DNA of 64,000 nucleotides from Streptosporangium lutulentum (GCF_030811455.1 NZ_JAUSQU010000001.1:4340001-4404000), one strand, 5' to 3'. Positions 1 through 8,934 are shown, numbered from the stretch's first letter. Numbers and translations: made by a program. Notes: a model not told the origin generated them from the letters alone.

Positions 1-675
1 GTTCGCCAGGCTCTCGGTCTCGGGGCCCTCGTGGTGGCGGATGTTGCCGCCGGGGATCGTGTAGGTGTCGCGCCGGTACTCGTACTGGTAGTCGCCCAGG
101 TGCAGGATCAGGTCGGGGTGCTCCTCGGCCAGACGCCCGTAGGCGGTGAAGTAGCCGTGTTCGTACTGGGCGCAGGAGACGAAGGCCATCGCCAGACCGG
201 AGCCGTAGGAGGACGCGTGCGGGGCGGTCCTGGCCCGGCCCATCGGGGAGACGTAGTGACCGACCTTGAAGCGGTACCAGTAATCCCGGTCGGCGGAGAG
301 CCCGTTCAGTTCGACGTGGACGCTGTGCCCCCACTCCGGCGCCGCCTGGGCCACGCCCCGCCGTACGACGTGGCGGCCCGACTCGTCGCCGTAGACCTGC
401 CAGTCGACGGAGAAGCGGCGGCCCGGCATCCCGCCCAGGCCGTCCTCGGCGAGCGGCTGGGGCGCTAAGCGGGTCCAGATGACGAAGCCGTTCGCGTCGG
501 GGTCTCCGGAGGCGACTCCGAGCGTGAAGGGATCGGTCTGCAGGCCACGGGAGGTCAGGGAGGCGGCGCTCTCCAGGGTGGGGTCGGAGCCTGCGTTCGC
601 CATGGCGGGAACACCGGCCACGGCGCCCACCGCTATGCCGGTGACAAGAAATGACCGTCGGGTGAGCCGGGACAT
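1..675 (-). CDS. phoD: PhoD-type alkaline phosphatase/phosphodiesterase, 3' end cut by the window edge
   Basis: Secreted metallophosphoesterase that releases phosphate from phosphoesters. Only the first 225 codons are present; the gene runs off the left edge. The start ATG at 675 follows a GGGAGG ribosome site. The protein opens with a twin-arginine signal (MSRLTRRSFLVTG), as expected of a Tat-exported PhoD enzyme whose metals are inserted in the cytoplasm. Next comes the PhoD N-terminal beta-sandwich (TDPFTLGVASGDPDANGFVI), then the start of the catalytic domain with VSCAQYEHGYF and HLGDYQYEY, where Cys and Asp metal ligands sit in this family. A PHO-box-like element lies about 50 bp upstream. 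The family call is firm; substrate preference cannot be read. Confidence 0.9.
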   Translation of the reverse strand, partial: MSRLTRRSFLVTGIAVGAVAGVPAMANAGSDPTLESAASLTSRGLQTDPFTLGVASGDPDANGFVIWTRLAPQPLAEDGLGGMPGRRFSVDWQVYGDESGRHVVRRGVAQAAPEWGHSVHVELNGLSADRDYWYRFKVGHYVSPMGRARTAPHASSYGSGLAMAFVSCAQYEHGYFTAYGRLAEEHPDLILHLGDYQYEYRRDTYTIPGGNIRHHEGPETESLAN

Positions 676-723
676 GGGGGCCTCCCAAAGTGATCGGGTA
701 CGAACGCCCGTCAGCTTTGCGGA

Positions 724-745
724 GGATCATGACCGGAGAGTGAAC
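724..745 (-). promoter_or_regulatory. PHO-box-like direct repeats upstream of phoD
   Basis: On the minus strand two adjacent 11-nt units read GTTCACTCTCC and GGTCATGATCC. They match the actinobacterial PhoP half-site pattern G(T/G)TCA plus six bases, repeated every 11 nt. The element ends 48 bp before the phoD start, a sensible place for PhoP activation under phosphate limitation. Inferred from pattern and context; PhoP binding is not shown. Confidence 0.6.
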
Positions 746-761
746 TTCTCCAGTCAGGAAA

Positions 762-790
762 AAGGCGACATCCTTCACGGATGCCGCCTT
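762..790 (-). terminator. Rho-independent terminator after pdxS
   Basis: Minus-strand stem AAGGCGGCATCC / GGATGTCGCCTT (one G-T wobble) followed by TTTCC, starting 13 bp after the pdxS stop. It separates pdxS transcription from phoD. Confidence 0.8.
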
Positions 791-802
791 CTTCGAAACT
801 CT

Positions 803-1717
803 CTACCAGCCGCGGTCGGCAAGGCGGTGCGGGACCGGGATGTCGGCGACGTTGATGCCCACCATGGCCTCGCCGAGACCACGGGAGACCTTGGCGATAA
901 CGTCGGGATCATCATAGAACGTGGTGGCCTTGACAACCGCGGCGGCGCGCTGGGCCGGATTTCCGGATTTGAAGATGCCCGAACCGACAAAAACACCCTC
1001 GGCGCCGAGCTGCATCATCATCGCGGCGTCGGCCGGGGTGGCGATGCCGCCCGCGGTGAACAGCACGACGGGCAGCTTGCCGGTCCTGGCGACCTCGGCG
1101 ACCAGCTCGTACGGCGCCTGCAGCTCCTTGGCCGCGACGTACAGCTCGTCCTCGGGCAGCGAGGAGAGGCGCTTGATCTCGCCCCTGATCTTGCGCATGT
1201 GGGTGGTGGCGTTGGAGACGTCACCGGTGCCGGCCTCACCCTTGGAGCGGATCATCGCCGCGCCCTCGGTGATGCGGCGCAGCGCCTCGCCCAGGCCGGT
1301 CGCGCCGCAGACGAAGGGCACCGTGAACTGCCACTTGTCGATGTGGTTGGCGAAGTCGGCCGGGGTCAGCACCTCGGACTCGTCGATGTAGTCGACGCCG
1401 AGCGACTGGAGCACCTGCGCCTCGACGAAGTGACCGATGCGGGCCTTCGCCATGACGGGGATCGAGACGGCGGCGATGATGCCGTCGATCATGTCGGGGT
1501 CGCTCATCCGGGAGACGCCGCCCTGGGCGCGGATGTCGGCGGGAACGCGCTCAAGGGCCATGACGGCGACGGCACCGGCGTCCTCGGCGATCTTGGCCTG
1601 CTCGGCGTTGACGACGTCCATGATGACGCCGCCCTTGAGCATCTCCGCCATACCGCGCTTGACCCGGGCGGTGCCGGTGACGGTGGTCTCGGTGACTTCA
1701 GGCGTACTGCTGGACAC
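803..1717 (-). CDS. pdxS: Pyridoxal 5'-phosphate synthase lyase subunit PdxS
   Basis: Builds PLP from ribose 5-phosphate, glyceraldehyde 3-phosphate and ammonia; the ammonia normally comes from the glutaminase PdxT. The 304-aa protein matches full-length Pdx[19 protein letters not shown] at the N-terminus, the conserved [10 protein letters not shown] segment carrying a catalytic lysine, the GEAGTGDV phosphate loop, and [20 protein letters not shown] with GVFVGSGIF near the C-terminus. The start is GTG with an upstream GAGG. In many actinobacteria pdxS is followed at once by pdxT; here a terminator and phoD follow instead, so PdxT must be encoded outside the window. The gene lies downstream of the PIM genes, as in related genomes. 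Confidence 0.97.
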   Translation of the reverse strand: MSSSTPEVTETTVTGTARVKRGMAEMLKGGVIMDVVNAEQAKIAEDAGAVAVMALERVPADIRAQGGVSRMSDPDMIDGIIAAVSIPVMAKARIGHFVEAQVLQSLGVDYIDESEVLTPADFANHIDKWQFTVPFVCGATGLGEALRRITEGAAMIRSKGEAGTGDVSNATTHMRKIRGEIKRLSSLPEDELYVAAKELQAPYELVAEVARTGKLPVVLFTAGGIATPADAAMMMQLGAEGVFVGSGIFKSGNPAQRAAAVVKATTFYDDPDVIAKVSRGLGEAMVGINVADIPVPHRLADRGW

Positions 1718-1869
1718 GGTCTCTACCTCACGACGGCTGGTTGCGAATCACGGGCCGCCCGCGGGGAACGGCCACCACACCTCCATGTTAGGCGCTGATC
1801 AGGCCGCCCCCCTACACCGTCTTGTCACGCTTGGGCGATCTTCTTGGACAGGATGTACGGCTTGCGCCG

Positions 1870-2880
1870 TCAGGGGATGACGGGCTTGGGAGCGGCCAGG
1901 ACCATCCAGACCTGGCCCGGAGAGAAGTTCATCGGCTCTCCGGTCTCGGTGGTGAAGACGGTGCCGTCCTTCTCCGTCTTACGCGACCATTCGGCCTTGA
2001 ACGCCTGGCCGTCGCGGAGCACGACCGCCTTGCCCTTGCCGGTGGTCTCCATCAGGGGCGTGTAGCTCTGGTTCAGGTCGTGGAACTCCGAGCGCACGGT
2101 TTTGACGTACTGCACGACGATCGTGGGCGCGCCGAGCTGGCCGCCCTCGGCCGCCATGTCCTTCTGCCCGTCCTGCCAGATCAACCACTTGCCCGTGTCC
2201 TCCGACCAGCCGAAGGTGAAGCGCGCCCCCGGATACTTCACGCTGAACGTCTTCTTGGGCACACCGCCCTCGGGGGCGTCGCCGAAGGTGAAGCCGATGT
2301 CCTTCGCCTTGCTCGCCTTGGGCGCCGCGGCCAGCAACTGCTTGGTGTTGGCGAACAGGTTGTAGGGCGCGTAACGCCCCGGCTGGCGGAAGTAGGCACC
2401 CGGCGCCCGGCTGTCGGAGACGTCGATCAGCGGCGCCTCCGCGATGAAGGGAAGCATCTTGGTCTGCGCGCCCGAGTAGGCGAAGGCGGGGGTGCCGAAC
2501 TGCGGCACGAGGTGCAGGTCGGAGATCCGGGCGCTGCGGACCGGACCGATCTTGGGGGGAAGCTTCGAGGAGAAGACCGCCATCAGCCGGGTCAGGCCCG
2601 CCTCGACCTGCTCGACGTAGACGATGTCGGCGCTCTTGAGACCGAGCTGCGGCTTGCCCGCCGAGGTGTTCTCGATCTTCGCCACCAGCACGGGCTTCCG
2701 GGCCTCACCGGGGAGCCCGGTGAACGGCTGGGTCGGCTCGGGAGTGGGAGTCGCGGGGGGCGCCGTGGCCGCCTGAGCGACCTGACCCGCCGCGGGCGAC
2801 TCGGCGGAAGAGCAGGCAGCAGCAGGCGCCAGAACCGCCACTCCCGCAAGCGTAATGGCGATCATCCGATGCACCCGCAC
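1870..2880 (-). CDS. DUF3048 (YerB-like) lipoprotein
   Basis: Predicted surface lipoprotein of 336 aa. The N-terminus MRVHRMIAITLAG is a short signal sequence ending in a lipobox-like PAAAC, with a Ser/Ala/Pro/Thr-rich linker behind it to about residue 55. The remainder matches the two-part DUF3048 fold (ENTSAGKPQLGLKSADIVYV, then GPVRSARISDLHLVPQFG, and a C-terminal half containing TTETGEPMNFSPGQVWMVL). No enzymatic function is established for this family; in Bacillus it is YerB. It lies between pdxS and the PIM genes on the same strand, with 80 bp to the upstream membrane protein gene, so cotranscription is possible. Confidence 0.85.
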   Translation of the reverse strand: MRVHRMIAITLAGVAVLAPAAACSSAESPAAGQVAQAATAPPATPTPEPTQPFTGLPGEARKPVLVAKIENTSAGKPQLGLKSADIVYVEQVEAGLTRLMAVFSSKLPPKIGPVRSARISDLHLVPQFGTPAFAYSGAQTKMLPFIAEAPLIDVSDSRAPGAYFRQPGRYAPYNLFANTKQLLAAAPKASKAKDIGFTFGDAPEGGVPKKTFSVKYPGARFTFGWSEDTGKWLIWQDGQKDMAAEGGQLGAPTIVVQYVKTVRSEFHDLNQSYTPLMETTGKGKAVVLRDGQAFKAEWSRKTEKDGTVFTTETGEPMNFSPGQVWMVLAAPKPVIP

Positions 2881-2961
2881 GGCTCATCTCCTCAAGTCAG
2901 CCACGAAATGGCAAGAGCTTACCCGTGTCCGACTTGTCAGATACCGCGCTTTATAGATGCC

Positions 2962-3501
2962 TTATTCCGCAGCCAAGGCCTCCGGGGGCGCATCGTCTAT
3001 TTCAAAGAAATCCGGATACTCGGTGTGACCGGCCAACCGCAGCGTACGGGCCAGCCAGCGGCGCTGGGCGGTGCGGGTCACACCCACCGCATTGTTGTAG
3101 AAACGTCGCGAGTAGAGCACCTTGGCCACCGCGGCGCCGAGTTCCTCCAGCAGCTCGGGACCCGTGGGGGTGTCGGCCAGCCGATCGTGGAAGCTCTCCT
3201 GGTCGACCACGGCCCGCAGCGTGCGCGACAGATCACTCTCCGCGTGCTCGCGCTCCTCCGGCCCCGCGGTGCGGGCCTCATGAGCCGCCGCGGCCAGCAC
3301 CAGGCTCGTCGCCGGGTCCAGAAGCCGGGAGGCGGCCAGCTCCAGGGAGACGGCGGTCCGCCGCACCAGGGCGGCGTCCAGGGACTCGCGGGCCAGCTCC
3401 AGCCGGATGTGCAGCCGGTCCAGCCGGCCCGCCCGCCAGGAGACGTAGACGGCCGTGAGCACCACGATCACGCCCACCACCAGGATCAACGTGGTCGTCA
3501 C
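2962..3501 (-). CDS. Small conserved membrane protein downstream of pimA
   Basis: 179-aa protein with one N-terminal transmembrane helix (residues about 3-23, TLILVVGVIVVLTAVYVSW). A cytoplasmic Ala/Leu/Arg-rich helical domain follows and shows no catalytic motif I recognise. Its GTG start overlaps the pimA stop by 4 bp, indicating translational coupling. Genes of this type recur next to pimA in actinomycetes, and overall shape resembles LemA-like proteins (one helix plus a coiled domain). Function unknown; context suggests a role linked to PIM or envelope lipid synthesis. Confidence 0.7.
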   Translation of the reverse strand: MTTTLILVVGVIVVLTAVYVSWRAGRLDRLHIRLELARESLDAALVRRTAVSLELAASRLLDPATSLVLAAAAHEARTAGPEEREHAESDLSRTLRAVVDQESFHDRLADTPTGPELLEELGAAVAKVLYSRRFYNNAVGVTRTAQRRWLARTLRLAGHTEYPDFFEIDDAPPEALAAE

Positions 3502-4628
3502 GGGGTGTCGTCCTCCTCGACTCCGGTCGTGCTCGCCGCCACCGTCTCGTAGACGCGGAGGACGTCGCGGGCGACCGTGGACCAGTCGTACTTCCAGACC
3601 GCGTGACGCGCCTCGTCCGACAGCTTGGCCCGGCGCGCGGGGTCGTCGAGCAACGCGGCGGCCTCGCGGGCGAGCGAGGCGGCGTCACCGGTCTCGAACA
3701 GCGCCCCCGCCTGGCCGTCGCCGAGCACCTTGCGGAAGGCCGGGATGTCGCTGGCCAGGATCGCGGCGCCGGCCGACATCGCCTCGGTGAGCACGATGCC
3801 GAAGCTCTCCCCTCCCAGGTTGGGCGCGCAGAAGACGTCCACCGTGTGGTAGGCGCGCACCTTGTCCTCCTCGCTGACCAGGCCGAGCAGGCCGACCCGG
3901 TCGTGGAAGGCCGCCGGGACCCTCTCCAGCACCTCCTTGGCGTCGCCGGGCCCGGCGATGAGCAGGCGCAGCTCCGGCCTCTCGGCGGCCAGCAGGGCGA
4001 ACGCCTCCAGCAGCACGGGCAGGCCCTTGCGCGGCTCGTCCATCCGGCCGAGGAAGCCGATCACCTCACCCTCGTCCCAGCCGGGCAGGGGCTCGCCCTC
4101 GGCGTAACGGCCGACCGTCACCCCGTTGGGAATGAGCACGGCGTCACCGCCCATGAACTCGACCAGCGTCTTCCTGGCCGCGTCGGACACGGCTATCCGG
4201 CCCGTGATCTTCTCCAGGGCGCTCATGAGGACCGACGCCGTGACCGAGAGCGAGCGGGAGTTGGTGTAGGAGGCGTGGAAGGTGGCCACGATCGGCCCCC
4301 GCGCCACCCAGCAGGCGAGCAGGCCCAGCGAGGGAATCGCGGGCTCGTGCACGTGAAGCACGTCGAAACCGCCCTCGCGCACCCAGCGGCGCACCCGGTT
4401 GGCCGACAGGAACCCGAACGACAGCCTGGCCACCGACCCGTTGAAGGGCACGGGGACCGCCCGGCCCGCCGAGGTCACGTAGGGAGGCAGCGACGCGTTC
4501 TCAGCGGCTGGGGCGATCACCGAGACGTGGTGGCCGTCCTCCATGAGCGCCTCGGCGAGGTCGCGGATGTGCACCTGAACGCCACCCGGCACATCCCATG
4601 TGTACGGGCAGACGATGCCGATCCTCAT
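3498..4628 (-). CDS. pimA: Phosphatidylinositol alpha-mannosyltransferase PimA (GT4)
   Basis: Transfers mannose from GDP-mannose to phosphatidylinositol at the inner face of the membrane, the first committed step of PIM synthesis. The start at 4628 (MRIGIVCPYTWDVPGGVQVH) is the family start; the frame stays open upstream to 4691 only because of the adjoining tandem repeat. GT-B features are visible: N-terminal Gly-rich loop (WDVPGGVQ), HVHEPAIPSLG, LIPNGV, the nucleotide-sugar segment GFLGRMDEPRKGLPVLLEAF, and the EX7E motif in APNLGGESFGIVLTEAMSAG. About 376 aa, normal for PimA. Neighbours pgsA and patA upstream confirm the assignment. Confidence 0.93.
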   Translation of the reverse strand: MRIGIVCPYTWDVPGGVQVHIRDLAEALMEDGHHVSVIAPAAENASLPPYVTSAGRAVPVPFNGSVARLSFGFLSANRVRRWVREGGFDVLHVHEPAIPSLGLLACWVARGPIVATFHASYTNSRSLSVTASVLMSALEKITGRIAVSDAARKTLVEFMGGDAVLIPNGVTVGRYAEGEPLPGWDEGEVIGFLGRMDEPRKGLPVLLEAFALLAAERPELRLLIAGPGDAKEVLERVPAAFHDRVGLLGLVSEEDKVRAYHTVDVFCAPNLGGESFGIVLTEAMSAGAAILASDIPAFRKVLGDGQAGALFETGDAASLAREAAALLDDPARRAKLSDEARHAVWKYDWSTVARDVLRVYETVAASTTGVEEDDTP

Positions 4629-4829
4629 TACTCCCTCATCGCTCCTCGTTCGCTTCGCGGAGAGCTTGCTTCGCCACGCTCTCCACTCCACTCACTGCGT
4701 CGAACTCGGTCGCGCCTCATTACTCCCCCACCGCTCCTCGTTCGCTTCGCGGAGAGCTTGCTTCGCCACGCTCTCCACTCCACTCACTGCGTCGAACTCG
4801 GTCGCGCCTCATTACTCCCCCACCGCTCC
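4623..4829. repeat. 92-bp tandem repeat inserted at the patA/pimA junction
   Basis: The same 92-bp unit begins at 4623, 4715 and 4807; two copies are complete and the third is partial, merging into the patA 3' end. Each unit contains the junction sequence itself (minus strand GGGGGAGTAATGAGG, with a stop TAA overlapping an ATG). The core carries the inverted arms GAGAGC and GCTCTC. Copies 1 and 2 are nearly identical, differing near CTCCCTCATCGCTCC versus CTCCCCCACCGCTCC. The parsimonious reading is duplication that split an ancestral patA-stop/pimA-start TAATG overlap. All three units keep a frame open into pimA. Confidence 0.9.
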
Positions 4830-5753
4830 GGGCTCTTTCGCCGCTCTCGGCTCCAGATCCTCCAGCCAGAGCCGCTGAAGCATGTGCCAGTCCTCGGGGT
4901 GCTCCGTGATCCCCTTCTCGAAGACGGTGGCCAGGCTCTGCATGACGACGGCCACCTTCTCCTTTCGCGTGCCCTCGCCGGGAACCGCGATCTCCTCGTG
5001 GAACTGCAGTCCCCAGTCCTTCCCCTTGAAATAGAGGATCGCCGGGATCAGCGCGGCGCCGGTGTGCACGGCGAGCAGGCCGGGGCCGGCGGGCATGCGC
5101 GTGGCCGAGCCGAAGAACTGGACCTCGACCCCGTTGGCGGTCAGATCCCGCTCGGCGGGCAGGGCGACCGTACGACCGGCCCGCAGACGCGAGGCCAGGG
5201 TGGCGAAGACATGGCCGTCACCGCCGGTGAGCGGCAGCACCTCCATGCCCAGCCCCTCGCGGAAGGCGGTGTAGCGGTGGAACAGCGACTCGGGCTTGAG
5301 CCGCTCGGCGACGGTGGTGAACGGGTGGCCCGTCCCGGCGAACCAGGCGCCCGCCTGATCCCAGTTGCCCATGTGCGGCAGGGCGAGGACCACGCCGCGG
5401 CCCTTCGCGAGGTTGTCGTAGATCGGCCCGTCACCGACGACGTGCATACGGGAGACGATCTCGTCGGTGGACATCGAGGGCAGCCGGAACACCTCGTGGA
5501 AGTAGCGGAAGTAGGAGCGCATGCCGTCTCGGCTGAGCCTCCGGATCGCCGGATCGCCGGGCGCCGTCCCCTTGACCCTGGCGAGGTTGGCCTCCAGCCG
5601 GAGCACCGACCCGCCGCGGCGCTTCCACAGCCGGTCGGCGGCCACGCGGAAGGCCCAGCCGGTGAGACGCTCGGGGAGGCGGGGCACGACGGCCCAGCCG
5701 ACGCTGAACCCCGCGGCGACGAGTCGATCCAGTGCAGACGGCTTGTCGGTCAT
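4812..5753 (-). CDS. patA: Phosphatidylinositol mannoside acyltransferase (HtrB/LpxL family)
   Basis: Acylates the mannose of PIM at the cytoplasmic membrane. The 313-aa protein belongs to the lysophospholipid acyltransferase superfamily: the HX4D/E-type motif appears as LPHMGNWDQAGAWF, with later conserved FGSATRMPAGPGLLA and PAILYFKGKDWG. The ATG at 5753 lies 11 bp after the pgsA stop, so the two are cotranscribed. The last codons (EPGAVGE then TAA) lie inside the 92-bp repeat unit, which now separates this gene from pimA by about 180 bp. Order pgsA-patA-pimA matches the mycobacterial cluster. Confidence 0.92.
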   Translation of the reverse strand: MTDKPSALDRLVAAGFSVGWAVVPRLPERLTGWAFRVAADRLWKRRGGSVLRLEANLARVKGTAPGDPAIRRLSRDGMRSYFRYFHEVFRLPSMSTDEIVSRMHVVGDGPIYDNLAKGRGVVLALPHMGNWDQAGAWFAGTGHPFTTVAERLKPESLFHRYTAFREGLGMEVLPLTGGDGHVFATLASRLRAGRTVALPAERDLTANGVEVQFFGSATRMPAGPGLLAVHTGAALIPAILYFKGKDWGLQFHEEIAVPGEGTRKEKVAVVMQSLATVFEKGITEHPEDWHMLQRLWLEDLEPRAAKEPGAVGE

Positions 5754-5764
5754 CGCTCTCCTGA

Positions 5765-6382
5765 TCAGCGGAGGGTGTGGGGGGGTGAGGAGACTGCCTG
5801 CCGGTGGACGTTCCAAAGGCGCTGGCCGACCGTGATCGCGCTGGCGAGCGCGAGCAGCCAGAGTCCCACGGCCAGGATGTACGGCAGGCCGAGACCGCCG
5901 AGACCGGCGGAGACCAGCCCCACGACCAGGCGCTCGGGCCGTTCGGCGAGGCCGACGTTGCACGTCATGCCCAGCCCTTCGGCCCTCGCCTTGATGTAGG
6001 ACACCACGGCCCCGGCGACGAGGCAGAACAGCGCGACCCCCGCCAGCACCAACTGGTCGCTCACGATGAACCAGAACACCAGTCCCGAGAAGATCCCGGC
6101 GTCGCCCACCCGGTCGAGGGTGGAGTCGAGGAAGGCGCCCCAGAGGCTTCCCGAGCCGGTCATCCTGGCCATGACCCCGTCGAGGAGATCCGCCAGCACG
6201 AAGAACGTGATCACCAGCGTGCCGAGGAACAGCTCGCCACGGGGATAGAAGAACAGCGCCGCGGCGACCGTGCCGATCGTGCCGACCGCGGTGACCACGT
6301 TGGGGCTGATCCCCCGGCGGGCGAGTGCCCTGCCCAGGGGGGTCAAGATTCGGGTGACGGCGGGGCGTAGAAGTTTCAGCAT
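5765..6382 (-). CDS. pgsA: CDP-alcohol phosphatidyltransferase, phosphatidylinositol-phosphate synthase PgsA
   Basis: Condenses CDP-diacylglycerol with inositol 3-phosphate to give phosphatidylinositol phosphate, the lipid precursor of PIMs. The 205-aa polytopic protein carries the complete signature D-x2-DG-x2-AR-x8-G-x3-D-x3-D, seen from DLLDGVMARM through LWGAFLDSTLDR. Five or six hydrophobic helices follow the N-terminal LLRPAVTRIL. ATG at 6382 (MLKLLRPAV) is the family start. It heads the pgsA-patA-pimA run and is divergent from EF-G2, with about 300 bp between their start codons. Confidence 0.93.
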   Translation of the reverse strand: MLKLLRPAVTRILTPLGRALARRGISPNVVTAVGTIGTVAAALFFYPRGELFLGTLVITFFVLADLLDGVMARMTGSGSLWGAFLDSTLDRVGDAGIFSGLVFWFIVSDQLVLAGVALFCLVAGAVVSYIKARAEGLGMTCNVGLAERPERLVVGLVSAGLGGLGLPYILAVGLWLLALASAITVGQRLWNVHRQAVSSPPHTLR

Positions 6383-6682
6383 CGCGCTCTGATCGTAGGC
6401 CACCTGGCCTGTGAGCGTGTATCGAGGCCGGAGAGCGGCGAGCCCCGTACGAAAGAAGGCGTCTCGGAGGCGGCCCGAAGCCCGGTGGGGGCGCGAAAAG
6501 CGGCCGGAACATCTAGCGGGCGAGTCATAGGATCGCAAGAGGATGCACTCAACCCTCTTGTGATATTCGCCACATGGGTATTTGGTGAACACACCGCGTC
6601 CATGCGGGGTATGGACGCGACAGCGGATCCGGGGGTGTGGCCCCACTGGCCGCGCTCCTTCGGCAATGACGCGGGAGGCGAT

Positions 6683-8815
6683 GTGGCAGAGAGAGCAACC
6701 GGCGGAACAGCGGGAGCCGCGGGGAGGGCACCTGCGGTCGACCGGCCGGACATGGTGCGTAATGTCGTGCTGGTCGGCCCTTCCGGTGCCGGAAAGACAA
6801 CTCTCGTCGAGGCGCTGCTGGCCGCGACGCGAACCATCCAGCGGACCGGCCGGGTCGAGGACGGCACGACGGTCAGCGACTTCGACGAGGTCGAGGTGCG
6901 ACAGCAGCGCTCGGTGAACCTGACCGTCGCTCCGATGATCTACAACGACGTCAAGATCAATCTGTTGGACACCCCCGGCTACGCCGACTTCGTCGGCGAT
7001 CTGCGCGCCGGACTGCGCGCGGCCGACGCGGCGCTGTTCGTGGTCTCGGCGTCCGAGGGCGTGGACGGCCTGACCAAGATGCTGTGGGAGGAGTGCGCGG
7101 CGGTGGGGATGCCCCGCACCGTCGTGATCACCAAGATCGACCACCAGAGGGCCAACTTCGAGGAGGTCCTCATCGCCTGCCAGGACGCCTTCGGCGACGG
7201 CGTGGCGCCGCTGTACCTCCCCGTGGTGACCAACGGCCGGGTGAACGGCCTGATCGGGCTGCTGAGCCAGAAGTTCTACAACTACGCGACCGGCAGCAGG
7301 ACCGAGAACGCCCCCGGGCCCATGTACAAGGACCGGCTTGAGGAGTATCGCGACGCCCTGATCGAGAGCATCATCCAGGAGAGCGAGGACGAGTCCCTGA
7401 TGGACCGTTACCTCTCCGGCGAGGAGATCGGCACCAAGGTCCTCATCGACGACCTGGAGAAGGCGGTCGCACGCGGAGGTTTCCATCCGGTGCTCGCCGC
7501 CGGGACGGGCGTGGGCGCACTGGAGGTCCTGGAACTCATCACCCAGGGTTTCCCCTCCCCGCTCGAGCACCCGATGCCGGAGATCACCTCACTTGACGGC
7601 ACTCCGGTCCCGGCCATCGCCTGCGACCCCGACGGACCGCTCGTGGCCGAGATCGTCAAGACCACCAGCGACCCCTACGTGGGCCGGATCAGCCTGGTCC
7701 GCGTGTTCTCGGGGACGCTGCGCCCGGACCTGACCGTGCACGTCTCGGGGCACGGCCTGGCCGACCGCGGCCACGAGGACCACGACGTGGACGAGCGCAT
7801 CGGCGCGCTCTCCTCACCGCTGGGCAAGCTGCAGCGGACGGCCGCCAAATGCATGGCCGGCGACATCGTCGCGGTGGCCAAGCTGTCGCGGGCGGAGACC
7901 GGCGACACCCTGTCGGACAAGGAGCGGCCGCTGCTGATGACCTCCTGGACGATGCCCGAACCGCTGCTGCCGGTGGCGATCCAGCCCAAGTCCAAGGCCG
8001 ACGACGACAAACTCGGACAGGCGCTGCAGCGACTGGTGGCCGAGGACCCGACGCTCCGTCTGGAGAACAACCCCGAGACCCGGCAACTCGTGCTGTGGTG
8101 CATGGGCGAGGCCCACGCCGACGTGCTGCTCGATCGGCTGAGCAAGCGGCACGGCGTGGAGGTGGAGAAGATCGACCTCCGGGTGCCGCTCAGGGAGACC
8201 TTCGGCGGCAGTTGCCAGGCCCTGGGCCGCAACGTCAAGCAGACCGGCGGCCACGGCCAGTTCGCCGTCTGCCATCTGGAGATCGAGCCCCTGCCCTCGG
8301 GCGGCGGCTTCGAGTTCGTGGACAAGATCGTCGGCGGTGTGGTTCCGCGCCAGTTCATCCCCTCGGTGGAGAAGGGGGTGCGCACCCAGATGCAGCGCGG
8401 GGTGCTGGCCGGATATCCCATGGTGGACGTCCGGGTGACGCTGTACGACGGCAAGGCGCACTCGGTCGACTCCTCCGACATGGCCTTCCAGATCGCCGGG
8501 GCGCTCGCGCTCAAGGAGGCGGCGGCCAAGGTGCCGATGCTGTTGCTCGAACCGGTGGACGAGGTGTCCGTACTGGTGGCCGACGACCACGTCGGCTCGG
8601 TGATGTCCGACCTGTCCTCCCGCAGGGGCCGGGTCCTCGGCACCGAACCGGTCGGCGTCGGGCGCACGCTGGTCCGGGCCGAGGTGCCCGAACTGGAGAT
8701 CACCCGCTACTCCATCGACCTGAGGTCGATGTCACACGGCACCGGGACGTTCCACCGCGCCTTCCTGCGTTACGAGCCGCTCCCGTCACATCTGATGGAC
8801 AAGGTCGCCGGCTGA
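6683..8815 (+). CDS. Elongation factor G-like GTPase (EF-G2)
   Basis: Translational-type GTPase of 710 aa. The GTG at 6683 has a GGGAGG ribosome site and gives the Ala/Gly-rich N-terminus seen in actinobacterial EF-G2 (VAERATGG). G motifs are clear: P-loop GPSGAGKTT, DTPGYADF (G3) and TKID in place of NKXD (G4). Domain II starts near AIACDPDGPLVAEIVK, and the C-terminal EF-G IV and V domains include RETFGGSCQALGRNVKQTGGHGQFA. It is the second EF-G of actinobacteria, not the canonical fusA, which lies in the str operon. Precise function is unclear; mycobacterial EF-G2 lacks ribosome-dependent GTPase activity as I recall. Confidence 0.9.
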   Translation: MAERATGGTAGAAGRAPAVDRPDMVRNVVLVGPSGAGKTTLVEALLAATRTIQRTGRVEDGTTVSDFDEVEVRQQRSVNLTVAPMIYNDVKINLLDTPGYADFVGDLRAGLRAADAALFVVSASEGVDGLTKMLWEECAAVGMPRTVVITKIDHQRANFEEVLIACQDAFGDGVAPLYLPVVTNGRVNGLIGLLSQKFYNYATGSRTENAPGPMYKDRLEEYRDALIESIIQESEDESLMDRYLSGEEIGTKVLIDDLEKAVARGGFHPVLAAGTGVGALEVLELITQGFPSPLEHPMPEITSLDGTPVPAIACDPDGPLVAEIVKTTSDPYVGRISLVRVFSGTLRPDLTVHVSGHGLADRGHEDHDVDERIGALSSPLGKLQRTAAKCMAGDIVAVAKLSRAETGDTLSDKERPLLMTSWTMPEPLLPVAIQPKSKADDDKLGQALQRLVAEDPTLRLENNPETRQLVLWCMGEAHADVLLDRLSKRHGVEVEKIDLRVPLRETFGGSCQALGRNVKQTGGHGQFAVCHLEIEPLPSGGGFEFVDKIVGGVVPRQFIPSVEKGVRTQMQRGVLAGYPMVDVRVTLYDGKAHSVDSSDMAFQIAGALALKEAAAKVPMLLLEPVDEVSVLVADDHVGSVMSDLSSRRGRVLGTEPVGVGRTLVRAEVPELEITRYSIDLRSMSHGTGTFHRAFLRYEPLPSHLMDKVAG

Positions 8816-8934
8816 CCCGGGGCCGGACGCACCCCAGGTCGGGAGAGGCCCGGAAGGCGCGCCGCCCGTGAGATGGCCCGACGCGCCGTTCACGGGGAGG
8901 CGCCGCGAGGGGCGCGCGATTCGGGGAGAGGGGT

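Noticed and set aside
479..1798. Long plus-strand open frame opposite pdxS
   Set aside because: It is antisense to a perfect PdxS match and has the Gly/Arg/Asp-rich composition typical of GC-rich shadow frames.
4629..4691. N-terminal extension of PimA from GTG 4691
   Set aside because: The extension is encoded by the tandem repeat, and PimA homologues start at MRIGIVCPYTWD; the ATG overlaps the ancestral patA stop.
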